Positions 28,242 through 36,109 of a stretch of 64,000 bases of DNA are shown here, piece after piece. The DNA is from Azospirillum cavernae (lineage in GTDB: Bacteria > Pseudomonadota > Alphaproteobacteria > Azospirillales > Azospirillaceae), in NCBI RefSeq assembly GCF_003590795.1, contig NZ_QYUL01000005.1:485001-549000 (forward strand). The letters are read 5' to 3'. A model generated the notes under the pieces. That model searched no databases. It was not told where the DNA came from and saw only the letters and a list, made by a program, of their open reading frames with translations. The position numbers were made by a program, and so were the translations under genes. Each line of letters opens with the position of its first letter. The first letter of the stretch is position 1.

Positions 28242-29555
28242 ATGGACATCAAGGACCTGATCGCGCTGGGCGACAAGCTGCTCTACATCGACGAACCAAA
28301 GTTCCGGCAGATCGTCGAGTTGCTGGAACAGATGGGCGACCACCCCGACATCCAGCAGACCATCGCGGTCATCCGCCCCCGTATGGTGGAATTGCGCGTC
28401 CACCGTCGCCCCACCATGAAGCGCCTGTTCTGCGACCCCTTCGAGGATCTGTTCGAGACCTTCGGCAAGAATGATCCCCTGCCGCTCAGCGTGATCGAGC
28501 GAGCGCTGATGAACAGCCTGTGGCCCGTGGTGGAAGCCCAGATCGGACGCCCGAAGCTGAAGGCCTATCACGGGGCGTTGCAGGACGGCCCGCAACGCGA
28601 CAATCTGGCCGAAGCCTTTTGGGTGGAGGCGGCCAGCGTGGTCGCCGCTCTTGCCAGCAACACAGAAGCCGGGCGTTTCGACGACGCCCTGGATCTGCGC
28701 CTAAACCCGGATCGCGTGCGGGCGATCGCCGACATCGCCATGATTATGTCCATCGCGGCGGAAATCCGTGACCTGAAAGCGGTGCTGTCGCCCAAGCCGG
28801 TTTCCAAGCTGCACAAAGATCATCTGGACGGGATCCGCGACCTGGGCCGTCGGGTCGCCCGCGCCCGCCCCGACGCGCTGAAGATCTTCATTCTGTTGGC
28901 CGCGTCCCGTTTGAGCAACCCGTCGGCGCTGTTGGGTGGCCTGCACGACATGGATTTCGGCCAGAAACCCACCGAACGGGCCAAACTGTTCATGGAACTG
29001 ACCGACACCGTGGTTGGCCAGATCGAGGACCGCTCCCGCTCCTTGAAGGCGACGCCGGACGCGCAGGCGGACCGGCTGGCCGTCGCCGATCTGGCGGTGG
29101 ATCTGATCGCCAGCCTGGACGCCACCCGCAACGCCATGGAGTTGAGCCGGAACAAGGCGTTCGACCAGCGCCTGAAAGAGGTGCGCGGTTCCATTCACGA
29201 GATGGTCCGAAGCCAGATTCTCGACAACGCAGACGGCGGCATCGTCGGCGCGCTGACCGCCATGAACGGCGGCGTCAACGACCGGGCGCAGATCCTCCAG
29301 GCGGAAAATCAGGCGCGCGCGCTCCGCAAATGTGCGAGCATCGCCGACTCGCTTGGATTGCGCGGCGAATTGAAGACCGTGACGCAAAAGGCCACAACCT
29401 CCCTCACCGAACAGGCCCGAAAATCGCTGGGCGGCGGGGCGACGGCGGGCGGATCGCGGACGGGATACACCGCAATCCGCATGATCGAACTGCTGTCCGG
29501 CCCCGCCGAGGCGAACAAGCTGATGGACGACATCCTCAACGGCGGACGACGCTGA
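28242..29555 (+). CDS. Helical protein of unknown function, second gene of the operon
   Basis: A 437-residue soluble alpha-helical protein that I do not recognise. It starts MDIKDLIALGDKLLYIDEPK and has segments such as RRPTMKRLFCDPFEDLFETF, GIRDLGRRVARARPDALKIF and a C-terminal Ser/Gly-rich stretch (SLGGGATAGGSRTGYTA). The ATG at 28242 lies 4 bases after the stop of the previous gene. It has no membrane helix and no catalytic motif that I can name. The similar helical character of the two genes and their tight spacing suggest that the products act together. Confidence 0.7.
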   Translation: MDIKDLIALGDKLLYIDEPKFRQIVELLEQMGDHPDIQQTIAVIRPRMVELRVHRRPTMKRLFCDPFEDLFETFGKNDPLPLSVIERALMNSLWPVVEAQIGRPKLKAYHGALQDGPQRDNLAEAFWVEAASVVAALASNTEAGRFDDALDLRLNPDRVRAIADIAMIMSIAAEIRDLKAVLSPKPVSKLHKDHLDGIRDLGRRVARARPDALKIFILLAASRLSNPSALLGGLHDMDFGQKPTERAKLFMELTDTVVGQIEDRSRSLKATPDAQADRLAVADLAVDLIASLDATRNAMELSRNKAFDQRLKEVRGSIHEMVRSQILDNADGGIVGALTAMNGGVNDRAQILQAENQARALRKCASIADSLGLRGELKTVTQKATTSLTEQARKSLGGGATAGGSRTGYTAIRMIELLSGPAEANKLMDDILNGGRR

Positions 29556-29568
29556 CGGAGACCAGGGT

Positions 29569-29940
29569 ATGAGCACGGGGTACACGGGTTGGGAATTGCC
29601 CGACGATGAACGCGCCCGCCTTCTGGCGCAATTTCCCCAACAGTATGAGATTCTGATCGCCCATCATGTGACGCTGGACGTTGGCGTGCCGTTCGGCCAT
29701 CCGCTGCCCTACCCGGTGGCCGCCGAGGTGATCGCCACCGTCGATGACGAATCCGGTCTGCAGGCCCTGATCGTCGCGCTCAACGGCTCGACGGACCGGC
29801 CCGACGGATCGACCTTCCACATCACCTGGTCGCTGGCGCCGGGGCGTCATCCGGTCGAATCCAACACCGTCATCCGTGAATTCGGCTGGCGTCCGGTGGA
29901 GCCGATGGCGATCCATCTGATTCCACGCTTCTTCACCTGA
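29569..29940 (+). CDS. Possible 2H phosphoesterase-like protein, third gene of the operon
   Basis: A 123-residue protein. Two HxT motifs are visible: AHHVTLDVG (His33, Thr35) and FHITWSLA (His84, Thr86), each on a predicted beta strand and 51 residues apart. This is the signature of the 2H phosphoesterase superfamily (LigT, AKAP7, tRNA-ligase CPDase domains), which handle 2',3'-cyclic or linear RNA phosphoesters. The protein is shorter than typical LigT (about 180) and could be a minimal version. It starts 13 bases after the previous gene (GGAGACCAGGG upstream) and ends 31 bases before the convergent LysR gene. The fold assignment is my inference from the motif pair and needs a profile search. 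Confidence 0.6.
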   Translation: MSTGYTGWELPDDERARLLAQFPQQYEILIAHHVTLDVGVPFGHPLPYPVAAEVIATVDDESGLQALIVALNGSTDRPDGSTFHITWSLAPGRHPVESNTVIREFGWRPVEPMAIHLIPRFFT

Positions 29941-29971
29941 ACAACCACGCGGCGCCACACAAGCGCGCGCA

Positions 29972-30850
29972 TCAGGTCGAGGGGGTCTTTTCCAGCGACC
30001 GGATGATGTGCTCCGCCAGCAACTCGACCGCCTTGGGCATGCTGTCGGACAAGCGGTGCAGCGCCACCTCCAAATCGTCGAGGTCCGGCAATCGGTGATC
30101 GGCGCCGACGATGTGAAAACCCGCCTCCAGCATGTCTTTGGGCAGAATCGTCACGCCCAGCCCGGCGCTGACGGCGGCCTTGATGCCGGTCAGGCTGTGG
30201 CTGGTGTAGACGATCCGCCAAGCCCGCCCGCAAGCGTCGAGCGCCTCGATCGCCCGCTTGCGGTAAATGTCCGGCGCAGGGGCCAACACCAGCGGCACCG
30301 GCGCGCCGGGACCAAGCAACAGGCGGTCGGACGCCACCCAGACCAGCGGCTCGCGCCACACCTTCGTGCCGCCGGTCGGGCCTTGCGGTTCCCGCTTGCA
30401 CAAAACCAGATCGAACTCGCCCCGCGAAAAGCCGCCCAGCAGGTTGAGCGTGAAATCGCATTGAACCTCAAGCGCCACCTGGGGATGCGCTCGGGAGAAG
30501 CGCCACAGCACGTCGGGCAGATGCGCGGTGGCGAAATCCTCCGGCGTTCCCAAACGCACCACCCCGCCAACCTCCGGCTCCATCAGCATGGCGCAGGCCT
30601 CGTTGGCCATGCCCAGCAGACGGCGCGCGTAGGTCAGAAGGATTTCGCCGTCGGGCGTCAGCTCCAGGCTCCGCCCGTCGCGCTGGAACAGGCGCTTGCC
30701 CAACCCGTCCTCCAACCGCTTGATCTGCAAGCTGATGGTCGATTGCGTGCGTCCCAGCCGTTCGGCGGCGCGGGTGAAGCCGCCGCCCTCGACGATGGTG
30801 ACAAAGCTCCGCAGCAGGTCGAGATCAAAGGGTGGCAAGGGTGTCGGCAT
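29972..30850 (-). CDS. LysR-family transcriptional regulator
   Basis: A 292-residue LysR regulator. The N-terminal winged helix reads LDLLRSFVTIVEGGGFTRAA, then RLGRTQSTISLQIKRLEDGL. The C-terminal substrate-binding domain (about 95-290) follows. The gene lies 22 bases after the stop of an SbtA-type permease on the same strand, so the two form an operon. This is unlike the divergent layout usual for LysR genes. It probably controls the permease gene in response to the transported ion or a metabolite. A T-N11-A motif sits upstream of the permease (31992-32004). Confidence 0.9.
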   Translation of the reverse strand: MPTPLPPFDLDLLRSFVTIVEGGGFTRAAERLGRTQSTISLQIKRLEDGLGKRLFQRDGRSLELTPDGEILLTYARRLLGMANEACAMLMEPEVGGVVRLGTPEDFATAHLPDVLWRFSRAHPQVALEVQCDFTLNLLGGFSRGEFDLVLCKREPQGPTGGTKVWREPLVWVASDRLLLGPGAPVPLVLAPAPDIYRKRAIEALDACGRAWRIVYTSHSLTGIKAAVSAGLGVTILPKDMLEAGFHIVGADHRLPDLDDLEVALHRLSDSMPKAVELLAEHIIRSLEKTPST

Positions 30851-30872
30851 CGCGTGTTTTCTGCCCGCTCCG

Positions 30873-31886
30873 TTAAGTGAACATCGCCCGCGTCACCGCG
30901 ATGTAAAGTGGGATGCCGACAAGGATGTTGAAGGGGAAGGTGATTCCCAGCGACAGCGGCAGCGACAGGCCCGGATTGGCGGTGGGCAGGGCGTGGCTCA
31001 GCGCCGCCGGAACGGCGATGTAGGACGCGCTGGCGCACAAGGTGACGAACAGCGCGGCGTCGCCAAAGCCAAGACCAAGCGCGCTGGCCACCGCAAGGCC
31101 GACGCCCGCGCCGAGCAGCGGCATGCCGACGCCAAAGGCGATCAGCCCCAGCTTCAGCGTCATCGCCTCGCGCAGCCGGGTGGCGGCCAAGCAGCCCATT
31201 TCCAGCAGGAACAGGCTGAGCGCCCCGTCCCACGGCGCGACGAACAGACCGTTCAGCGCGGCGAAACCCGTCTTCCCAATCACCAGACCAATCAGCAGCG
31301 AGCCTATCAGCAGCAGAACCGAGCTGTTGAAGGCCGCCTCCCGGATCGCCGCCTTGATGGACACCTCCTTGCCGTCCTGGCCGAGCGACAGGGACAGGGT
31401 TCCGCCAGCGCCGCCCGCCGCGACGCCGACGGTCGCCGCCGCTCCGGTCGCCCCGGCCAGCAGCAGGCCCGTGACGATGGCCGGTCCCTCCATGATCGCC
31501 AGCGCGGCGACCATATGGCCGCCAAACAGAATGCCCTGGCTTTCCAGCAGCTTGGTCATAGTGATGAAGGTCACGAGGCTGACGGAGCCGTAATGCGCGG
31601 CGATGGCCGCCGCGTTCACCGCATCCAGGCCCACCGTCATCCGCAAGGCCGCGAAGGCCAGAACCGGCATGGTCAGGCTGACCAGCCCGGCGGTCAGCAG
31701 CAGCGGCAACACCGTCGCCGCGTCGACGCCCGTCAAGGCGACGCCCCCCTTCAGCCCGATGGCGACCAGAAGATACGCGGCCAAACCCTTGGCGAAACCA
31801 TCGGGGAAGGGCGTGCGGGCGCCAGCCATCGCGATGAGCGCGCCAAGGGCAAAAAACAAAATGGGCGCGGACAGCAAGACGTCCAT
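30873..31886 (-). CDS. Sodium-dependent bicarbonate transporter family permease (SbtA-like)
   Basis: A 337-residue inner-membrane permease with about ten hydrophobic segments. It matches the SbtA family: residues 1-30 hold ILFFALGALIAMAGARTPFP, followed by AAYLLVAIGLKGGVALTGVD, AAHYGSVSLVTFITMTKLLE (the GSVS ion-binding loop) and the second-half counterpart LCASASYIAVPAALSHALPT. A hydrophilic cytoplasmic segment separates the two halves, as in SbtA. Bicarbonate uptake coupled to Na+ is known for cyanobacterial SbtA; many proteobacterial relatives have no demonstrated substrate. There is no PII-like SbtB gene next to it. It is followed by the LysR gene. Confidence 0.85.
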   Translation of the reverse strand: MDVLLSAPILFFALGALIAMAGARTPFPDGFAKGLAAYLLVAIGLKGGVALTGVDAATVLPLLLTAGLVSLTMPVLAFAALRMTVGLDAVNAAAIAAHYGSVSLVTFITMTKLLESQGILFGGHMVAALAIMEGPAIVTGLLLAGATGAAATVGVAAGGAGGTLSLSLGQDGKEVSIKAAIREAAFNSSVLLLIGSLLIGLVIGKTGFAALNGLFVAPWDGALSLFLLEMGCLAATRLREAMTLKLGLIAFGVGMPLLGAGVGLAVASALGLGFGDAALFVTLCASASYIAVPAALSHALPTANPGLSLPLSLGITFPFNILVGIPLYIAVTRAMFT

Positions 31887-31991
31887 ATCGATCCTCCTTC
31901 GCCATGATCGGTGGGCGGGCGGACTGCCCAACGGGGGCGACGATAACGGCGCCGCATCATGAGGAGAAATTGATATGTTTGAAGCTGCCCA

Positions 31992-32004
31992 TTGAGAAAT
32001 TCAA
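31992..32004. promoter_or_regulatory. LysR-type T-N11-A motif upstream of the SbtA-like permease
   Basis: TTGAGAAATTCAA has the T-N11-A geometry of LysR sites and is the centre of a longer dyad CCATTGA (31989-31995) / TCAATGG (32001-32007). It lies about 110 bases upstream of the permease start on its strand. The LysR protein encoded at the end of this operon is the natural candidate. Confidence 0.45.
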
Positions 32005-32023
32005 TGGAGCGAAACGCTGCGCC

Positions 32024-32929
32024 TCAGATGTGGTCCGACGACGCCCCAGCCGCCGCGCCCTGCTTCAACCGTTGTTCGCGGTGGAAGATGAAAAGGCCGC
32101 TGCCGATGATGAGCGTGCCGCCCACCGCCATGCGCAGGCTTGGTTGCGTTCCCCAGACCGCCAAATCCAGCAAAACCGCCCACAGGATCGACACATACTG
32201 AAACGGCACCACCACCGCCGCCGGGCTGAGTTGCAGGGAACGGTTGATGAGGGAGTGACCACCCAACGCCGTCACGCCCAACAACCCCAGCAACAGAAAA
32301 TCCGCCCATCCCGGCGTGGACCAGGAAAAGGGCAAGGCGACGCCACCCATCACCAAGCCACCCAAGGTCTGGTAGCTGACCAGCGACAGGTTGCCCGCCT
32401 CGCGCAGCAGGCGGGTGAAAATCAGGCCGGAGGAAAAGATCGTCGCCCCCAGCAGGGCCACCATCGACGGCAACAAATCGAACTGTCCGGTTGGGTTCAG
32501 CACGATCACCACGCCGACGAAGCCGACCAGCACCGCCGCCCAGCGCCGCCAGCCCACCGATTCCTTGAGGAACACGACCGACAGGGCGGTGACGATCAGC
32601 GGGGCCGACATGTAGATCGTCATCACGTCGGCCAGCGGCAGATAGCCGACCGCCCAATAGAAGCAAGCGATGTCCACGGTGACAAGGAAGACCCGAACCA
32701 GATGCACCGGCAGCCGTTTCACCGCGAAAACCGCGCCAAACCCCTCCCGCGCGATCAGCGGCAGCAGGATCGCCATGCCGAACAGGCTGCGCACCGCCAG
32801 CAGCATCGCCACCGGATATTCGGCGACCAGCCATTTGCCAAGGGCGTCGTTCAGCGTGAACAGGGTCATGCCGCCCAGCATCATCAGGATGCCAAAGCGG
32901 CTGTCGGCGGCGGGGGTCACGGCGGTCAT
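32024..32929 (-). CDS. EamA-family (DMT) transporter
   Basis: A 301-residue membrane protein with two EamA repeats and about ten hydrophobic helices. Repeat 1 includes LMMLGGMTLFTLNDALGKWL and the loop PLADVMTIYMSAPLIVTALS. Repeat 2 includes LVSYQTLGGLVMGGVALPFS and VVVPFQYVSILWAVLLDLAV. It exports or imports a small metabolite that cannot be named. The C-terminus is hydrophilic (HREQRLKQGAAAGASSDHI). It lies downstream of a strong hairpin (32960-32987) and the CoA-transferase relic; the Lrp gene sits above these on the same strand. Lrp regulators next to amino-acid exporters are common. Confidence 0.87.
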   Translation of the reverse strand: MTAVTPAADSRFGILMMLGGMTLFTLNDALGKWLVAEYPVAMLLAVRSLFGMAILLPLIAREGFGAVFAVKRLPVHLVRVFLVTVDIACFYWAVGYLPLADVMTIYMSAPLIVTALSVVFLKESVGWRRWAAVLVGFVGVVIVLNPTGQFDLLPSMVALLGATIFSSGLIFTRLLREAGNLSLVSYQTLGGLVMGGVALPFSWSTPGWADFLLLGLLGVTALGGHSLINRSLQLSPAAVVVPFQYVSILWAVLLDLAVWGTQPSLRMAVGGTLIIGSGLFIFHREQRLKQGAAAGASSDHI

Positions 32930-32959
32930 GGCTCTCGATCAATCGGTCGGGGAGGGAAG

Positions 32960-32987
32960 CCTCCCGCCCAAAGTTTGGGCAGGGAGG
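32960..32987. terminator. Strong stem-loop between the relic and the EamA gene
   Basis: CCTCCC-GCCCAAA (32960-32972) pairs with TTTGGGC-A-GGGAGG (32974-32987), a 13-bp stem with one bulge and almost no loop. It lies 22 bases past the stop of the CoA-transferase relic, a position consistent with the terminator of the gene that once ended here. There is no T-run. Confidence 0.5.
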
Positions 32988-33009
32988 AGCCGGAACGCAC
33001 CTTAGCGGT

Positions 33010-33090
33010 TCAGACCACGCCCTTGTCCCGCAAAGCGGCGATGTCTGCCGCGCTCAAGCCCAACGCCTCGGTCAACAGGGCGTCAGAGCG
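33010..33090 (-). pseudogene. C-terminal relic of a CaiB/BaiF-type CoA-transferase
   Basis: In the frame ending with TGA at 33010-33012, the 26 codons read RSDALLTEALGLSAADIAAL then RDKGVV. The intact CoA-transferase 1.8 kb away ends HTDAVLTEALGLSEADIAAL then REKGVI: 20 of 26 residues are identical, including the stop position. Nothing of the remaining ~370 residues is visible, and the 3' end of the Lrp gene overlaps the first codons. This is a decayed tail of a paralogous gene left by deletion or replacement. Confidence 0.82.
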
Positions 33091-33571
33091 ATGCGTGGTA
33101 GGGGTCCGCCAGAACGGGCAAGCGGTTCGTCGCCTTCATCTCCCGCAGGGACAGATTGGAACGGATGCTGGCGACGCCCGGCAGCTTTCTCAACACCGTG
33201 TCGACGAAGCGGCTGTAATCATCCAGATCCCGGGCGACGACGATCAACAGGAAATCCGCCTCCCCGGTCGTGTTGTGGCAGCTCAACACGGAAGGGCAGG
33301 CCTGGATGATTCTCTCGAACGCCGCCGTCACATCCTCGCCATGCTGCGTGCAGACGATCTGCACGAACGCCATCACGCCGAAACCCAGAATTCTGCGGTC
33401 GAGAACCGCCTGATACCCTTTGATCGCCCCGCAGTCTTCCAGACGTTTCTGACGCCGCCAGCACGTCGCCTCGCTGAGCGAGAGTTGTTCGGCAAGCTTG
33501 GCGTTGGACAGTCGGCCATCCTGTTGAAGCCGGTCCAGAATCGCGGCGTCCATTTTATCAAGCGCGTCCAT
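33083..33571 (-). CDS. Lrp/AsnC-family transcriptional regulator
   Basis: A 162-residue regulator. Helix-turn-helix at 1-60: MDAAILDRLQQDGRLSNAKL, then LSLSEATCWRRQKRLEDCGA. The RAM ligand-binding domain (about 70-150) includes CPSVLSCHNTTGEADFLLIV. The C-terminal ADPYHASL extends slightly past the usual family end and overlaps the CoA-transferase relic, suggesting that the gene's end was formed by recombination there. It is divergent from a zinc alcohol dehydrogenase, which it probably regulates, with a palindrome in the gap. The effector is probably an amino acid. Confidence 0.9.
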   Translation of the reverse strand: MDALDKMDAAILDRLQQDGRLSNAKLAEQLSLSEATCWRRQKRLEDCGAIKGYQAVLDRRILGFGVMAFVQIVCTQHGEDVTAAFERIIQACPSVLSCHNTTGEADFLLIVVARDLDDYSRFVDTVLRKLPGVASIRSNLSLREMKATNRLPVLADPYHASL

Positions 33572-33679
33572 GCCGATGGATTCCTTCAGGGAGACATCAA
33601 AATAAGGAAGAACCCTTCATATCCGTGGAATAGCCGATCTTCAAATGAAAGCCAATTTCAGGGCGCTCCCGGTACAATG

Positions 33680-33693
33680 TTGGAACATTCCAA
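33680..33693. promoter_or_regulatory. Palindromic operator candidate before the alcohol dehydrogenase
   Basis: TTGGAACATTCCAA has perfect 6-bp arms around a 2-base centre and ends directly before the ribosome site of the dehydrogenase gene. It sits in the 134-bp gap shared with the divergent Lrp gene, so the Lrp-type protein is the likeliest binder. Confidence 0.5.
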
Positions 33694-33705
33694 AAGGAGA
33701 ACCCC

Positions 33706-34746
33706 ATGAAAGCGGTGGTCTACGAAGCCTTTTCCACGCCGCCCCGGATCATGACCGTGCCCGACCCAACGCCGGAAGCGCACGGCGTCGTCGTCAAGGT
33801 GATGGCGACGGGGGTTTGCCGAAGCGATTGGCATGGTTGGGTTGGGCATGACGCCGACATCCAGCTTCCCCATGTTCCCGGTCATGAATTGGCCGGGATC
33901 GTCGAGGCGGTCGGCAAGAACGTGACGAAATGGAAAATCGGGGATCGGGTGACGGTCCCCTTCGTCGGCGGCTGCGGCGCCTGTCCCGAATGCCATTCCG
34001 GCAATCATCAGGTGTGCGACCGGCAATTCCAGCCCGGCTTCACCCATTGGGGATCCTTCGCCCAATATGTCGCCCTGCATCAGGCGGACATCAATCTGGT
34101 GCGGCTGCCGGACACGTTGGATTTCGCCACCGCCGCCAGTCTGGGATGCCGTTTCGTGACGTCCTTCCGCGCCGTCGTCGATCAGGGCAAGACATCCGCC
34201 GGTCAGTGGGTCGCCGTTCACGGCTGCGGCGGCGTCGGTCTGTCCGCTGTCATGATCGCCAACGCGGTCGGCGCCAACGTCGTCGCCATCGACATTTCGG
34301 ACGAGAAGCTCGCCTTGGCCCGCGCGTTGGGCGCGGTCGCCACCGTGAACGCAGCCCAGACGCCGCAGGTCGCCGAGGCCGTCATCGAGATCACGCGGGG
34401 CGGCGCCCATGTCTCCCTCGACGCGCTGGGCCACCCCGCCACCTGCTTCAACTCAATCAGCAATCTGCGCAAGCGGGGCAAGCATGTGCAGGTCGGTTTG
34501 ATGCTGGGCGACAACAGCACGCCCGCCATCCCGATGAGCCGCGTCATCGCGCAGGAGTTGGAAATCCTCGGCAGTCACGGAATGCAGGCCCATCGCTACG
34601 ACGCGATGATGGAGATGATGCGGTCGGGAAAGCTGGCGCCCGAAAAGCTGATCGGCAAGACGATCACCCTGGAACAGTCGATCGACGCCTTGATGACCAT
34701 GGACAAGTTTGAGGTCGCGGGCGTGACCGTGGTCACGGAGTTCTGA
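33706..34746 (+). CDS. Zinc-dependent alcohol dehydrogenase (MDR family)
   Basis: A 346-residue medium-chain dehydrogenase. Catalytic zinc ligands: [12 protein letters not shown] (Cys37) and the PGHELAGIV block (His59). The structural zinc loop [17 protein letters not shown] contains the four expected cysteines. The Rossmann segment is [20 protein letters not shown] with a downstream acidic residue (AIDISDE), suggesting NAD+. It oxidises an alcohol or a polyol; the substrate is unknown. AAAAGGAGA precedes the ATG. It is followed by an intrinsic terminator, so it is monocistronic, and is probably controlled by the divergent Lrp protein. Confidence 0.92.
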   Translation: MKAVVYEAFSTPPRIMTVPDPTPEAHGVVVKVMATGVCRSDWHGWVGHDADIQLPHVPGHELAGIVEAVGKNVTKWKIGDRVTVPFVGGCGACPECHSGNHQVCDRQFQPGFTHWGSFAQYVALHQADINLVRLPDTLDFATAASLGCRFVTSFRAVVDQGKTSAGQWVAVHGCGGVGLSAVMIANAVGANVVAIDISDEKLALARALGAVATVNAAQTPQVAEAVIEITRGGAHVSLDALGHPATCFNSISNLRKRGKHVQVGLMLGDNSTPAIPMSRVIAQELEILGSHGMQAHRYDAMMEMMRSGKLAPEKLIGKTITLEQSIDALMTMDKFEVAGVTVVTEF

Positions 34747-34751
34747 AACGG

Positions 34752-34798
34752 CGCTGGAGAGGTCCGCCTCGTGGCTGCGCCTCTCCAGCGGATTTTTG
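34752..34798 (+). terminator. Intrinsic terminator of the alcohol dehydrogenase gene
   Basis: CGCTGGAGAGG (34752-34762) pairs perfectly with CCTCTCCAGCG (34780-34790), followed by GATTTTTG. A strong 11-bp stem with a T-run, six bases after the stop. Confidence 0.88.
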
Positions 34799-34837
34799 CC
34801 CGCGCGCCAACAAACACAGAAACCGCCAAACGGGCGG

Positions 34838-36040
34838 TCAGATCACGCCCTTCTCCCGCAACGCCGCGATGTCGGCCTCGCTGAGGCCCAACGCCTCGGT
34901 CAACACCGCGTCGGTGTGCTGGCCCAGGGTCGGCGGGGCGGCGTCATGGACCAGCGGGGTTTCCGAATAGCGGATCGGGCTGGCCACCGTCGGCACCGTC
35001 CCCAGCACCGGATGCGGCAAATCCTGGCGGATGTTGCGCGCCTGGACATGCGGATCGGCGAACACCGCCTCCAGATCGTTGATCGGGCCGCAAGGCACGC
35101 CAACCGCCTCCAGCGCGCTCAGCCAATCCTGGCTGTCGCGGGTCCGCAGCAGCTCTTCCAACTGCGGCACGAGTTCCTTGCGGTTGGCGACGCGGGCCGG
35201 GTTGGTGGCGTAACGCGAGTCCGCCGACAGATCCGGGCGACCGGCGACCTGACAGAATTTGGCGAACTGGCCGTCGTTGCCAACCGCCAGAATGATGAAG
35301 CCGTCGCGGGTGGCGAAGGCCTGATAGGGAACGATGTTGGGGTGGGCGTTGCCCAACCGCTGCGGCGCCGTGCCGCCGACCAGACAATTCATCGCCTGAT
35401 TGGCCAGCACCGCGACCTGAACGTCGAGCAGGGCCAGATCGACCCATTGCCCCTGTCCGGTGCGGTCCCGGTGCGCCAAGCCGCCCATCACGCCGATGGT
35501 GGCGTACAGGCCGGTGAAGATGTCCGTCACCGCGACGCCGACCTTGACCGGCCCGGCCCCCGGCTCGCCATCGGGCAGGCCGGTGACGCTCATCAAACCG
35601 CCCATGCCCTGGATCATGAAATCATAACCGGCGCGGTTGCGGTACGGCCCGGTCTGGCCAAAGCCGGTGATCGAGCAATAGACGAGGCGCGGGTTGATCG
35701 CCTTCAGGCTGTCGTAATCCAGCCCGTATTTGACCAGCCCGCCAACCTTGAAGTTTTCAATGACGACGTCGGCCTGCGCCGCCAGCTTGCGGACCAGTTC
35801 CTGACCTTCCGGGCGCTCGAAATCAATGGTGATCGAGCGTTTGCCCCGGTTGGTGGAGAGAAAATAGGCGGATTGATCGCCCGCCCAGGGCGGCCCCCAG
35901 GCGCGGGTGTCGTCGCCAGCCCCGGGCCGTTCGACCTTGATCACGTCGGCGCCGAGATCCGCCAGCGTCTGCGCCGCCCAAGGGCCAGCCAGCACGCGCG
36001 ACAGCTCCAGCACCCGGATGTGTGACAAAGGTCCGGCCAA
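34838..36040 (-). CDS. CaiB/BaiF-family CoA-transferase
   Basis: A 400-residue class III CoA-transferase. Motifs in order: IRVLELSRVLAGPWAAQTLA, DLGADVIKVERPGAGDDTRA (the catalytic Asp lies further on), STNRGKRSITIDFERPEGQE, VVIENFKVGGL, CSITGFGQTGPYRNRAGYDF (the Asp is in this block), GGLMSVTG and the C-terminal LGQHTDAVLTEALGLSEADI. It moves CoA between carboxylic acids; the acids cannot be read. It is third after gabD and gabT on the same strand, separated from gabT by 69 bases and a perfect hairpin, so it may be only partly co-expressed with them. A relic of a paralogue lies at 33010-33090. Confidence 0.92.
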   Translation of the reverse strand: MAGPLSHIRVLELSRVLAGPWAAQTLADLGADVIKVERPGAGDDTRAWGPPWAGDQSAYFLSTNRGKRSITIDFERPEGQELVRKLAAQADVVIENFKVGGLVKYGLDYDSLKAINPRLVYCSITGFGQTGPYRNRAGYDFMIQGMGGLMSVTGLPDGEPGAGPVKVGVAVTDIFTGLYATIGVMGGLAHRDRTGQGQWVDLALLDVQVAVLANQAMNCLVGGTAPQRLGNAHPNIVPYQAFATRDGFIILAVGNDGQFAKFCQVAGRPDLSADSRYATNPARVANRKELVPQLEELLRTRDSQDWLSALEAVGVPCGPINDLEAVFADPHVQARNIRQDLPHPVLGTVPTVASPIRYSETPLVHDAAPPTLGQHTDAVLTEALGLSEADIAALREKGVI

Positions 36041-36066
36041 TTTTCTCTCCTCCCGTTTCTTTCTTG

Positions 36067-36093
36067 CCCCCTTTCCCGTTTTGGGAAAGGGGG
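36067..36093. terminator. Perfect stem-loop between gabT and the CoA-transferase gene
   Basis: CCCCCTTTCCC (36067-36077) and GGGAAAGGGGG (36083-36093) form an 11-bp perfect stem with a 5-base loop, 16 bases after the gabT stop on the minus strand. It lacks a T-run on that strand, so it is likely an RNA-stabilising or partial terminator. Confidence 0.6.
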
Positions 36094-36109
36094 GATTGGC
36101 GACCGCCTG

